Assembly: GCA_017562135.1 (NCBI GenBank)
Contig: QEYB01000475.1
Coordinates: 1-64,000 of the forward strand
DNA from: Dipylidium caninum
Lineage: Eukaryota; Platyhelminthes; Cestoda; Cyclophyllidea; Dipylidiidae
DNA: 64,000 nt
Direction of reading: 5' to 3'
The translations under genes were made by a program, and so were the position numbers. The notes beneath the pieces are model-generated. The model saw nothing but the letters and a program-made list of their open reading frames with translations. It searched no databases and was not told the DNA's origin. Shown here piece after piece: positions 37,880-49,750 of this stretch (the stretch's first letter is position 1; each line of letters begins with the position of its first letter).

Positions 37880-38160
37880 TGCGCACGTCGGTTAGAGAGA
37901 AAGAGCCGCGTATTTATATAACACCACACAGGGGGTGGCCTCACCAAGCATGACATTGTCACAGCTGGGGCGCAATTTTACGCACCTCGCAGTGTGATTC
38001 GACCCCTGCGTTTCGGTCAATCGGCAATGACTCACGCGTCAAACTGACCGCTGATCTGCACAGGCCCAACTTCATTCACGTCACCTCCTCGAGCAATGCT
38101 TCTCATCCACGTAAACCTACTTCACTCGGTTAATCACCACGCTCCCATCAGTAGATGACT
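37880..38160 (-). promoter_or_regulatory. Promoter of gene A, inverted twin of gene B's promoter
   Basis: The reverse complement of 37,866-38,160 matches 40,046-40,340 with one mismatch that I could find (TAAAATTGCG versus TAAAATCGCG). Identity includes the first 15 coding bases. The TATA box TATATAAATA is at 37,911-37,920. Further upstream are TGAGTCA (AP-1-like) and TGACGTGA (CRE-like) words, identical in both genes. Transcription presumably starts 25-30 nt past the TATA box, leaving a 5' leader of only about 10-15 nt. Confidence 0.75.
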
Positions 38161-40045
38161 TGTCATTAGAGTCAGACGGTGACTAGTGGTATTGTCCTGT
38201 TCTCTCGCTACTCCATCCTTCACATTAACGAGCTCGCTGCTGACGGGCAAGCAGAGAGTGTGCTGCTGGTGAGTCCATGGAGTGGAGGTTGAGATGTCAG
38301 AAGAAGTCCATGATGCATGAAGAAATGTTAAGCCTCTGCCGGACAGTTCTCTGTCTTTGACATATACTCCGTGAGTTGAAGCGACATTTAATGGATTGCA
38401 GGAACGCTTTCCCAGTTGCTCGTCCACAGTGTAATTTCACCTTCGTCTTTAGCAATGAGTAGTGGGGAAGAGGTGAGTAGTTAAGCCAAGTGTAGCCTCT
38501 CTTATCCTCGAGAAGGGTGCCAGTGTAAGCACCGTGGAGAGGTTCACGTCTGAGGAAAGCAAGTCAACGGACAGAGAACAACTTAGGCTGTTGAGTCGCA
38601 CCACCACTCTATCTTAGTATCCGCTGGCGTCTTCTCTCCGTCTCTCCCTCTCCCTCTCGTTCTCTCTTTCTCTTTTTATCTCTCTCCCTCCCTGGCCTGC
38701 ACCCCCACGAATTGTCGGGTTCGTGGGAGGCATCTCGCATTGGAGCAACATGTTTAATAGGAGGAGCAGGAGGAGGCATGAATGCTGGGGGAGAAACATA
38801 GAGTTGAGAGATGTTTCAGTGTGATTTGGCAGATGCAGCTCGTGCACGGAGACGATGCTTCATGCCGCACCATGACAAGACGAGCCAAAATGGTGGGCAT
38901 TTAAATCGAATGGAGTAGAAGTTGATGGCATTGACTGCGGATGTGCAAATTTCGAGTGAGCAACCATGAAGCCCATTAGTACCTCGCATCAGAGGTGTTC
39001 CAAATGTTCAACGACGACCACACTAGTGTAGATGCCAGAACAGTGATGAGGCTGGGTGTGGCGTTAAGTTGACGGAAGCTGCGCTCCCCCGACATGGATA
39101 TCAGCAGGCAGTGTACGCTCCCTCAAACCATGCATTTATTGCCATCGCGGCTTTGTGCGAGGCATAATCACTTTTCCAATCATCATCTACACTTGCGCCT
39201 GTAACCACCGTCTCCCTTCCATTAGGCAACCTATGATTGCTTCCTCTTCAAATCCCATTATGTCACCTAATTTCCCTCCTCATGCTGTGTAAGCATGACA
39301 GTTAATCATTTTGTGGGTGCCGCGTGGTCATGTGACGCCCCTCCACCGGGGTCACGAAATCGCCTAATCTCTGCTGTCCGAATGAGATGGCCCCAAGGGG
39401 GCTGAAATGTCACGACATCTGTTGCCGGACACGTGGGACATGTGCGTGTGATCTGTCGGAGGCCGAGAGATGGGTCATTGTTGTTATGGCAGTCGACCCG
39501 ACTCTCACGCGAAGCTGGCGCATGGATGAGGCCATTGTGGGCGTGCCGGATGAAGCGAGAATGACATTATACACAAAATCGAGTCTTCAACATGTCGCCT
39601 TGAGTAATAGAGACGTGAGGCGCGAATGAGGAGAACATGCTCATGTATAACATGTTATTGGACGTCAAATGTGACACGGGCCAGTGAGGTGTTCATTTTT
39701 CCCATGCTTCACACCAATGGCGAACGCTGCCCGGCGCGCCGCCATAACCCACATCCAACAGACACCGGCGTGCAGGTTTAAAATAAGAGCACATCAGGCC
39801 ACCCTGTTCCTCATGAGGAGTGTGCGTCTGGCACAGGGACACTAGCCGCTGGACATTTGGTGCCCCACTACTCCACGGTCACTCTCTTCCGTCATGTCGA
39901 CTTACACTCACTATGATTCCTCGTAACTAATTCTCAGCAGATCTTACCTCTTCCGAATGCGCCCGATGAATGGAGAAGGAGGCAGTGAAGTCGAGCAAGT
40001 ATGCTTGCTGACGCGGGGTTGTTGTGAATTTCTCTCTAATGACAC
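38160..40045. other. Intergenic region between the divergent promoters of A and B
   Basis: About 1.9 kb without a convincing gene. It holds a CT-rich simple repeat at 38,628-38,697. A plus-strand 80-codon frame at 39,387-39,629 has no recognisable feature and no paralogue near gene C. Confidence 0.5.
38628..38697. repeat. CT-rich simple repeat
   Basis: TCTCCCTCTCCCTCTCGTTCTC-type tract of about 70 bases, almost purely pyrimidine on the plus strand. Confidence 0.85.
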
Positions 40046-40325
40046 GTCATCTACTGATGGGAGCGTGGTGATTAACCGAGTGAAGTAGGTTTACGTGGAT
40101 GAGAAGCATTGCTCGAGGAGGTGACGTGAATGAAGTTGGGCCTGTGCAGATCAGCGGTCAGTTTGACGCGTGAGTCATTGCCGATTGACCGAAACGCAGG
40201 GGTCGAATCACACTGCGAGGTGCGTAAAATCGCGCCCCAGCTGTGACAATGTCATGCTTGGTGAGGCCACCCCCTGTGTGGTGTTATATAAATACGCGGC
40301 TCTTTCTCTCTAACCGACGTGCGCA
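40046..40325 (+). promoter_or_regulatory. Promoter of gene B
   Basis: TATATAAATA is at 40,285-40,294, 41 nt before the start codon. TGAGTCA at 40,171-40,177 and TGACGTGA at 40,122-40,129 are candidate AP-1-like and CRE-like sites. The same region precedes genes A (one mismatch) and C (clearly diverged, both candidate sites altered). The left end of the homology, near 40,045, is also the outer end of the P2 palindrome arm as far as it can be followed. Confidence 0.75.
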
Positions 40326-41183
40326 ATGAGCAACCGGTGGTCGTGTGTTGCGTTCTTGCTCATTTCTTGCTTTTGTTCTACCTCTCCTTATGCTTCTTCC
40401 TCTGCTTCTTTTGTGAATCCTCAACCAAGCTACTTCTACGAGTTTCCCTACTGCCTCGAATTTGTCTGTACTTTCGGCGGGATTACGGGCTACGGATGTT
40501 CAGGCGGTATCTGCATTTACTCTTGCGAAAATGGTCTATGCAATGGATTCTCTGGCGTTGACCCCCTACCCCCCATGAAGCAAAATGCCCTTTTGTCGCC
40601 TTGGGCGGACGGGGCAATGGGACGATCGGGGTGCTACGGTGGAAATTGCGGCTACTGGAGTGGTTGTGCCAATAACTCTTGTCACGATTTCTACGACTTT
40701 CGGCAATGTTACACCTCACAATGTTCCAGCGGTCCCTTCAACGGTTACAGTTGTGTTTCTGGCGTTTGTCTTATTGTCTGCGACGGAGTGATCTGTCATT
40801 CTATTGACAGTTATGATCAAACGGCGGCAGATAGATCGCACGCGACTGCACTGCCATACCTTAGGTCATTTTGGGCTCAGTTACAAAAGGTCGACCTTTC
40901 TGGTTATGTAGAAAGTGCTCCATATTTGAGTGCTTTTAACTCGAGCTTTTGGACTGTGCTGAGTAACAACGAAACAGAGTGGGAGAATGCCAAAAGCAGC
41001 AACGACTTCTGGATCTACCTATTTCAGAATGCTGGTGCCCTGATAAAGCGCTCTCCCCATTACCCGGTCGCAATTTCCCACTATTGGCCTCTTCAAAACT
41101 ACGGCGTGTATTCCCAGGCGACAACAGCGCAACAATTGCTAGTGAGAGAGTTCCGAGATTCCCCTCGTAGTCCCAATGTTTGA
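40326..41183 (+). CDS. Gene B: secreted protein with duplicated six-cysteine module
   Basis: This is a 285-residue intronless frame with an N-terminal signal peptide (MSNRW, then a hydrophobic, Ser-rich segment to about residue 25). Module 1 cysteines are at 43, 48, 58, 63, 67 and 72; module 2 at 128, 133, 143, 148, 152 and 157. The linker cysteines are 103, 108, 114 and 119. All spacings are identical to gene A. SPWA (91-94), NCGYW and YDFR are shared with A. The C-terminal part (about 165-285) is cysteine-free with aromatic residues and two N-glycosylation sequons (NSS, NET). Gene C at the other end of P2 is a close paralogue: residues about 61-131 are identical and the few base changes seen there are synonymous. 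Family and function are unrecognised; secretion is inferred. Divergent neighbour A shares the promoter, so co-expression is likely. Confidence 0.9.
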   Translation: MSNRWSCVAFLLISCFCSTSPYASSSASFVNPQPSYFYEFPYCLEFVCTFGGITGYGCSGGICIYSCENGLCNGFSGVDPLPPMKQNALLSPWADGAMGRSGCYGGNCGYWSGCANNSCHDFYDFRQCYTSQCSSGPFNGYSCVSGVCLIVCDGVICHSIDSYDQTAADRSHATALPYLRSFWAQLQKVDLSGYVESAPYLSAFNSSFWTVLSNNETEWENAKSSNDFWIYLFQNAGALIKRSPHYPVAISHYWPLQNYGVYSQATTAQQLLVREFRDSPRSPNV

Positions 41184-41250
41184 GGTCCAAATATATTGTG
41201 GAATTTCTATTCGTTAAAACTCCTTATAAAATACGTGGCTACGATTGTGA

Positions 41251-41260
41251 CAAATAAGAT
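41251..41260 (+). terminator. Probable poly(A) signal of gene B (AATAAG type)
   Basis: CAAATAAGAT, 68 nt past the stop codon, matching the element after gene A. The aligned position after gene C has the canonical AATAAA. Confidence 0.45.
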
Positions 41261-41831
41261 TGGGGTATGATGGCGGTTCGGGGGATTGGGTAGTGGCTGA
41301 CTTGGATCTTGCCACTTTTTATCAGTCTACTGGCATCAGAAGGCATCAATACAACAAGAGTTAAACTGATTTGGAAGGATAGATAAGTCCGCCCAATTTG
41401 GAGTAACGGTACTGTAAAACTCGATCTACTGCTACCTGTGTGCTTATCTGTCCCTGGCATTGCGGGAAATCCATCGCTCATCACATGTGTCAAATAATCC
41501 GCTCCACACTTTTTGAACTCTCTGAAGTCAGGTATGATAACATAGAGAAGAATATTTCCTGAAATCTACTCCTTTTTCTCCCACATCTTCTATTTCGCTT
41601 ACTTACTCATTCCATGGATCCGTTTTATTTTGCACACTTTCAGTAGAGCTACATCATGGTATGGTCAGTGTACGATGTGGGAAGATAGTCAGCAAATGTC
41701 TGTTTAATGAAGAAAGATTTTCCTCCCATTACCTCTCTACCTCATTGACGTTCCCGCTAATAGAGTTTACAGCCGGTTCATTTGAGTGACTTAACTTTGC
41801 TGGGGCATGATGGATGAGTTGAACAGTCCTA

Positions 41832-42191
41832 TTGGTGCACGCCATTTCTCCTCGTCTGCCAAATTCCATCTCCCTTTACGACATTGTCTGCGTTGACCTG
41901 AACCAATCTCTCACGATATCTGCAAGAATGGACTTCATTTCATTCGGAGGCGAGCTTACTTTTCGTGGTAGCCCCATTCGCCGCCTCTCGCCCCGTGTCA
42001 AGCGTACTTCACCTCCACGGATAACACTCTCACTCCGCATAGTGCCCTGTAGGTGGTTTTCGCTACGTACTCTACACCTTCTCTTTTCGGTTTGCACAAT
42101 TCACCGCCGGTCTATTTTAATATGCCGCTTTACAATGACTTCGTCTACCCTACCCCTCTACCTGGAGAAGAGTCAGGAATTGAGCAGATGA
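41832..42191 (+). CDS. Open frame conserved in both P2 arms, possibly coding
   Basis: This 119-codon frame begins MVHAISPRLPNS. Its mirror counterpart at 61,907-62,281 begins with the same residues and stays open despite about 10 percent divergence. The two differ near codon 29 by a 48-base in-frame gap. Against coding, many of the substitutions change residues, and the C-terminal parts end in different frames. It lies about 650 bp downstream of gene B on the same strand and has no signal peptide or recognisable domain. It may be an incidental open frame in the gene B downstream region. Confidence 0.25.
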   Translation: MVHAISPRLPNSISLYDIVCVDLNQSLTISARMDFISFGGELTFRGSPIRRLSPRVKRTSPPRITLSLRIVPCRWFSLRTLHLLFSVCTIHRRSILICRFTMTSSTLPLYLEKSQELSR

Positions 42192-42569
42192 CGACACTCA
42201 CAACAGGTCAATCGCCTTATCTTCCACCCTCTCCTATACCAGTCAGTTGTGGGCGGTTCCATAATATGCGTGTCGGCGGATTTATCACGTCCGAAAAAAG
42301 ATACTTCATTTGAATGACCTCTCCTCCCACACCTACTTTTCACAGTGGCCACGATCGACAAGCCTAATGACAAATGTGCCATTCTGCCCGACTCCATTAT
42401 TCCCATTCATCGAAGTGTGTGCCTGTCACTGGAGAGACAAACTAGTTTGTGCAATGCTCAAGTGTACAAATTGATATTCTGTGTCAGATGCTTTTGCTCT
42501 TTCGTACTCTTCGTACGCCACGCCTATAGAGATGGTCATCACATCTCATCGACCCTCCGGTCCTCTCGT

Positions 42570-44160
42570 CAGTGCGGATACTCGATTTGCAACTCCTCTA
42601 AACACCAGACCAAACAGCCCTGTCTGACTGATATCTCGAGTGGAGGAGTGTTTCATGTAAGTTGGATTTTGTAGTTTTGGAAACGGCGCTCATGGCTGAC
42701 TGTTTCATCTCAATGTTCCCTTTTCACATCACCACGGGCCTATCTTTGAGCCATCCCTAATCACTCGGCTTACTCTGACAAATGAGAAGCGACCCTAACT
42801 TCTATTCGCCTCGTTCAGTACAGCTTTAGGAGAAAGGCTCAAAACCTGAAGAAGGAGTAACGGTTTTATCGGTACAACTCCTCCAAATCAATCTTATCAA
42901 GTTTGTATGGGCAACCGCCTCGTTATAGCCGACGATTAGGCCCAAACATCAACACTGATACAATTTATATTCGTCTGTTCAAAGACGGAATTGCAGCCTT
43001 GTGGCAGTGGAGCTTGCAAGATGTCCACAGAGGCGACGGAGTATTGTAAATCCCCCTTCTCCGTGCCTGTGGCTGATCAGGCGCAGGCAACTATGTCCCG
43101 TTAAAAGTGCTAGGCTGTTAAGCCACTGTCCATTCTCTATCATAACACCAAAAAGAAGTGAAGAGGGCGGTAAGCCAAACCCAAAGTAACTTCGCGCGTT
43201 GGTCGGAGTGTCATGGGGAGAATAATACAACAGGTTTATACTCCCATTTAGGTGGTGTGGAATTCGCCCGTTCTGTCCGGGCAACGTTGGCAATCGTGAG
43301 TAGAATAACAGGTCAAAATGACTCCGGCGTTGTGCGTCCTCGTCTGGCTACTTCTGGTAAGCAGAACACAAATTGAGTCTAGACGATCGCACGTCATCGA
43401 CCCAGGGAGAAGTAAGCAACCAGCGAGGACTCACCGCGACCGACAAATGCCTTTTGGCGACGAGAAACTGGCGCTGAGAGAGGGAGAAAATGACTGGAGG
43501 AGAAGAGCTCATTTAACTTACTGGCTCCAGCAGAAGGCAGAAGGGCAACGTCGACCAAAGAGAAATTACCAAATGGCAAACACACAAATCGCTGAGAAGT
43601 AGGATGTGTATTTCACCCTATCCCCGGACAGTAGTGACACATCAATCAAGCACCTTCACAAAAGACTTCAGAACACGCCGTTCCAGTAACATGCTCCGAG
43701 ATGGAAGAAGGATTCCCAATCGGTTTCCATTTACCCACCGAGCTGTTGTATTGGATTCCCTGTTTACTCAGTGGTCATGGACTCCACCGACACCGGCAAA
43801 TTTACACCCATTTGCCCTTGGAAGAACACCAAAACAGACAAGCAACAGGGAATGAGCTGAAGGACAATGCGTCCACCGTGGGCCGAATGTCCGAAGTGCA
43901 CCGGAAAAGGCAAATATATGACTGTAAGTAGGGGGAAAAAGCCGATCCAACAGCCTCGGATGAAAATCATTGTGTTCCCGAGCGGCCGTTTGGGATTATT
44001 TGTCTGCTAGGCAACTGTCACCTATGAAACGCAAGTACCATCTCGTAGGAAGCAATATCTTTGGAAGGGCTCTTTAGGCCCACCCAGCCATCTTTTGAAT
44101 TTTTACCCCCTCCCTACTCAGCCTTATGGCCAAGGAATAGGAGGGTACGAGTTCCTATTC
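42570..44160 (+). repeat. Segment related to 20,085-22,600
   Basis: Direct-orientation partner of the longer copy at 20 kb, with the same ordered word matches. Within P2, only about 150 bases around 42,700-42,850 have a mirror partner (61,400-61,500), so most of this segment was lost from the right arm or inserted in the left. Confidence 0.7.
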
Positions 44161-44179
44161 ACGTCACGTCTTACGAAAA

Positions 44180-44640
44180 TGTTTGCTCTACTTCACCTCA
44201 CATTGGATTGCATATCGTCTTTGGCCCGAAAACTGTCCACGTCTAAGCGAATCGGAGAATATCGACAACCGGCGTGTTGGTGCATGTGCAAGTCGCTGTC
44301 CATTTCACTTTCTCTAATGAACTCCGTATCCGTTTTTTCCTCCTGAGTGAAATGATGCAAAACCGTGTCCACTATGGAGTGAAACTGGCGTTGGGGAAGA
44401 CGTTTTGAGCGACAAACCAGAGTGAAACACAAAACACTAAATTTACATTTTGGCATTCGGAGTAGTTGTAGTCCGCTTGCCACTGGGTGAAATGTCGGTG
44501 GCCCTGTCTAGGTATTAGAGTTCCCACGCCGTCTTTGAGACTGTGGCATTGTCATTGTCGATTCAGACGTTCGCTTAAAAATTCACGTACCTCAAAAAGA
44601 TATTCGCGAAAAATAGTAGCATTGAAGGAGGTGGTTTGAG
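44180..44640 (+). pseudogene. Eroded counterpart of the 223-codon frame at 60,561-61,232
   Basis: It matches the right-arm frame from TTTGGCCCGAA through ATTCACGTACCTCAA. Several deletions and stop codons occur, for instance TAATGA where the partner reads TATGGA. The right-arm frame is uninterrupted, so this copy is the damaged one if the pair was ever coding. Confidence 0.35.
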
Positions 44641-46263
44641 CCTGAATTTTCAATGTTTTTTATCACCCTCACCGCCATGAATATTTACGAGTTGGAAGAG
44701 ATTCCCCTTTATACTGAGCACTCTATCTTTATTGCTCATTAGCCAAATTACTGTCAATAACAGGTTACACTTCCTAGAAGTAGATGCCACGTGTGGTTTT
44801 AGCTTCCGTTAAAATGATAAAGTGTCCCCTGTCAGCACAATACACAATTCCTTCGCTTGCTAAACCAAAGATTAGATTTCTTCTGATGAATTCTTGAACT
44901 AGAATATATTAGTTGTCTTGTACTACACGGTACACCTTCTGAATCAGCAAAAAATAGGCTTGCTTCATGAATTGAGAAGGGAATGAGCTGATTCACTCGT
45001 ATGAGGAGTTGTCGCTTGTGGTAGGCAGACAGTATTTGAATATTCAAAATGACAATAGGGTGGGTGCATGCGGTCAGATCACTACCTCTTGTGAACAACA
45101 CCGGGTCAATAACAATGATCTTTCAATCGTGCATACGATGCTTAAATATTGACATTATTTAGTGTTTAAATGAACCAACGGCTGTTTCGAATACGCATAG
45201 ACCGTCGAATAGGTTTCACGTTATGTTAGACCAGCACTCGGGAACCCTGTTCTTATTGACGGGACGGCATGCACTGCATAGTTCGAACAAAAATAGTCCA
45301 CGCCTGTTCCTTCCGCACCTTCCCACTTTACCTCCAAATCAAGGTCATCCGGTGAGTAGTTATTACTTATTCCAACGGTCGCGGTGGCGTTAAGCGTCTC
45401 CAAACTGTGTGTATATTGATTGGAGAGTGAGATGGTGAAAACCTGCGGGTGTGGCCGTCGGATTTTTTAGACACCTCAGCCCCTCGTAAGACGAATAAGT
45501 TGAAGTTAGAGGACAATCGCCCGTCAAGATATCTCGTCATCCGCCAGGCGCTAATCTACAAACGCGTGTTCGCACGAAAAACGCTCTGGCCTCATTTGTG
45601 GAGCTGAATGGACAACAATGGTTGGGCAGACTGTTGGACCGCATTGGGATCGCGATAGTCATCACGCTTGGATATGTCTCGATCTTGTCCCCTCGATGGG
45701 CGACCTTACTATTTCAACCATTTGCTTATTTTTATTCTCTCCGAGTACTGCAACATTTGTTTCATTACCCATCTTTTATCTCAAGTAAGCATCTAGATTC
45801 TGCCTATTGAGTTTGGATTTCAATTTGCCCTATAAACGATATATTCTTTGGTTTGAACCTGTTGTCCCTGCTGCTCTTTGGAGCATCAGGAAACGAACCT
45901 TCGTATGCCGTTTTGAACATGGCGAATAATCAGCCACGAACGATTCTGTCTATACAACCGACCTACAAAATGTCACTCTCACGTCATGGCGATCGTGGAG
46001 GAACGAGAAGACAATTTCATCTGTGCGTGGAATCTTATGGTGATAACTCTTTAGGCTTATCAATTCTGACTTATTCCTCTTGTTTCGTGCATAGGAAATG
46101 CTAGTATTAGCCGTCGCAATTATACATAAGACGGCACCACTGGAATCTCAGGTCGGCTTTATGTGCATTGGAGGGATGCAAAACACTTTGTAAGAGATGC
46201 TTGGGAAGCAGGGAAGCGCCTGCCAACCCTCATCAGGCAGGAGGAATTCAGTGGGAGGTGGGT

Positions 46264-46414
46264 GAATTGCAGTTTAGGTGAAATATCTCACAGTAAGCAA
46301 AATTCATGGTCAGTTGGCGAGTTGTAGTTAATTTGTTTCAGACTCAACAAAAACTATAATAATCTGTTGGAAGAGCGATGCAATTTTTTGACTGACCTCG
46401 CAATGTGGAATGCG
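46264..46414 (+). repeat. R2 element, P2 left arm, first copy
   Basis: GGCGAGTTGTAG, then CTATAATAATCTGTTG and CGCAATGTGG in R2 order. It is mirrored at 59,155-59,290. Confidence 0.5.
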
Positions 46415-46934
46415 CGTTTGCCGCTCCTCGCCTTACTGACGTCTCGCCATTATGGCTGAGGCAAGCCGCCTCAAAATGAAGTGATCCAACGAACTAGAGT
46501 CAGTCTACTTCTCATGTTAATGGAACTTTGAAAGGGAACGACTGGAGGTGTGAGTAAAGTGAAATCGTTGCGCACATCACCAGAGAGGATGGTTTTGTCG
46601 AGAATTTTCTGATTTGAAAACACTGCTCAATGTAACATTCTCCTCTTTATCGTAACGCGGAATGAACGTGACATCTCTTCAATGATGGCGCTCGAACTTA
46701 TCAATTCTCCCTTATTCCCCTCCCCGTAGAGAAATACTCGTCCCATCTCAGTTACAGCGGGCATCTCCACTGGTGTTCACCTAGCCGAGAGAAATGGTCT
46801 GCAATGTGCTGCAAGGCTAACTTTTAAGAACACAGAATGAACCAACTCTACGGACATCTCGGAACACAGGAAATCAACATCCAACCGTCGGTCGGGGCGT
46901 ACGAGGAGTAGTGAACGAGTCGATTGAATTTCAG

Positions 46935-47040
46935 TCATCCGGTAGACCCGAGTTACAGTGAACTGTACTGTCAATCCGGGGGTATAAAATCTGTTGGAAG
47001 GACGCGACAAGGTGGTTGAACCTTGCAATGTAGTGAGCGA
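46935..47040 (+). repeat. R2 element, P2 left arm, second copy
   Basis: GAGTTACAGTGAACTGTAC, GGGGGTATAAAATCTGTTG, GGAAGGACGCGACAAGG and CCTTGCAATGT. This is one of the two best-preserved R2 copies; its mirror is at 58,562-58,675. Confidence 0.6.
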
Positions 47041-49669
47041 GTTTCTCGGGGCCGACCATCATTCTTCACCACCTCTCGCCACTTATGAATAAGATCTCCA
47101 AAGCGAACAACCATCAGCTCCGATGAGTTATCAAATGAGGGCTTGTCAGTTCTCATCGCATTCCCGCGGATTCAACATACCTACTGGAACCGTGTGTAAG
47201 CAGACCTTCTGTGCACAAATTAGGCGCCTAACGGAAAAGACAAGCCTACGGAGATGGTAATCTTTTCCTGGGAGCAACAGAAAACCATCACGACATGAAT
47301 TATGTCGGCTAAAAAAAAAAACGCCCTCTACTTCTTTATTGTCGATAAATCTCTTCCTCATCTAGGCTTTACCAAATCCAATATTTGGGAGGACGAGCTC
47401 CTTTGCAGATAGTGGCGCCACGTGGCGAGGAGTGGATGTGACCGTAGTTAGAATTGGACAAAATTAGGAATCCAAACAAGATTCTTGCCTCACAACTGGC
47501 GCTGTTAAATGGTCGGGCGTTAGGTTGTCGATGTACAGCACATAGAGTGTGCCGAGGTGTAAGTGGACAAGATCCTTTGCCATCACCGAAGTGGAAGTGT
47601 TGGGCATTGTGGGGACTGGCTATTTGACTGCGATCGAGCAGACAATGTTATGGTAACACATCACATTTATTCGCCACAGGGGCAAAAAAGAGGTGGGTGT
47701 ACGTCGGAGAACTCTTGCCCCATTCTCTACGCAATGCAAAATTTAGCGGCTTCATTCACTCCTGGCCTGAGAAGGCAATGCCCTGTTGCTGAGAAGGGTA
47801 CGCTGGCTCACTTAAGAGGCCACCACCTTTCCTTTAAAATAAACCCACTTCGAACTTTGACTCCTTAAGGCCAGGTTGAATTTGCCCGTGGTGCTAAAAC
47901 CCCACTTCACTTTAACGTAAAACAAGATACCGGAATATTATAGAAGATTGTGCGCAGCTTAATATTACTTGGGTAATGCGGGCTTTCAGCGAGGGACTCT
48001 ATGTTGCCTCTTCCATTCATTTCTGCAATCGTGAGCCAGCGCAATTTGCGTCGTTTCTCAGAGAATGTCATGGAATGGCGACGCTCTTTAATAGCGACAC
48101 AAAAAACTAACCGGTTTTCAGCACAACGAGTAAAATCTATTAGCCAGAACATGGGATGTGTTGTTGAACCACGCGACAGATCTTCGCTGGTTCGGAGGGG
48201 TACTGAGAACAGAGCTGCTGATTACAGCTCATCCGCGCCAATTCACCCATTTTGGAATGATGAGTGTGAACGGGAACCAGAAACCATTACCTCAGATTTA
48301 TCTTTGACGCAAATACTGTCACTCAATAGTCAGGCCCGCATCGCACATTTATAATGCATAGTTTCTGAAGCTGATTTCAATCTATCCACTCTTTTCTTCT
48401 TCAAGCCACATAATAGAGACAAAAATGTATTTGGAATATAGGGGCTTTATTCATTTCAGATCAGCTCATTTATGAACACACAGAGACACCCTTCACAAAG
48501 CAATATTTTTCAGAAAGCAGTACAGTAACACGATGGCCGGTGGTACGAGCTTTTGCTTTACCGAACCACACTCTCGCGCACCAACCTGCCTCGAGAAAGG
48601 TCAGCCATCTATGATGAGGGCTCGTGCCACTTGATGCTCTTCCCTATGGCTGGCATAAACACCTCTTCAATTGGCATTCTTCATTCTGACTAATGACTCC
48701 TTCCTTGTAGGGCCCTTATATATCTAGCTCAAACCTCATCTAAAACGGACTGTGGCAACTCGATTACTAATGGAAAATCCATGGAAGGGTGCGGGAACAC
48801 GACCGGGTCCCAAAAAGGATAACCACCGCTTACCATCGGATTCAATAATGGAAGTCAGCGGAACCCGACCCTATATGCTAAACAGGCAGTATATTATTTC
48901 ACCATAAATGAAATAACAACAACGGAGTACCTCTAACAGCCCTGACTTCATTGTGTAAACACTATGGAATACACAATCTATGCTTGTAGCCTCAACATAG
49001 ACCGTAGGTAATCTAATAGGGAAATAAAATACTGAGAAGTCTGTACGACAGTAGATGTTAGGAACATGGGCGCCGCTAAATATGCTCCATTTAAACCCCG
49101 CATTACAAGGTGGTTCTTTGACTAATGACAAATATGGTAAAATTCGAGGGAGACTAATGAGCAGGAAGTAAGAAGCAACAAGTGAAAATGCATGAAAAGG
49201 TCGCAAATGCAGCACTTACAGTGGGCGATTCATACCAACACTGCAATCAAACGTGAGTTTAACAGAACCTACAATGCTTACTGCAAACATAAATAAGCAG
49301 CCCCACGTTGTTTGTGACGAAAGTCAAAATTTTCTCCAACGTTAACTGACTTGGAGTCTAGGTATTAGCCAATGACGCCGCATAGAGGGTTTATGGTTAA
49401 AAAACACAAAATCATTTTAGTCTCTATCATATCAGACCAACTCTTATGAACGCACACACACACCCTCACAATAATCCACGAAAGCCATTAACACAAAAGA
49501 CGTTGATAAATAACTGCTTTGTCTTCGCAATTTTGCGCCTCTCATCAACAAATTTCTGATTCTAGACCATTCAACTCGGTTTTCGCCAATGGAAGCAGAA
49601 ATAGATTAGGAAAGTTGTTGCAAATGACGACAACTGCTCGAGGCAAAGTACTTTACGATCTAATTGCAC

Positions 49670-49750
49670 CCCATTCTCTTATCTTCTCTTCCTCTCTGTT
49701 CTCTCTCCTCGCCTCTCCTCGCCTCTCTTCACCACCCCTCACATCGCCTC
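49670..49750. repeat. CT-rich tract with CTCCTCGC repeats, P2 left arm
   Basis: Pyrimidine-rich sequence with tandem CTCGCCTCTC units, mirrored as a purine tract at 56,140-56,215. It sustains open frames on both sides by composition, not by evident coding. Confidence 0.75.
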
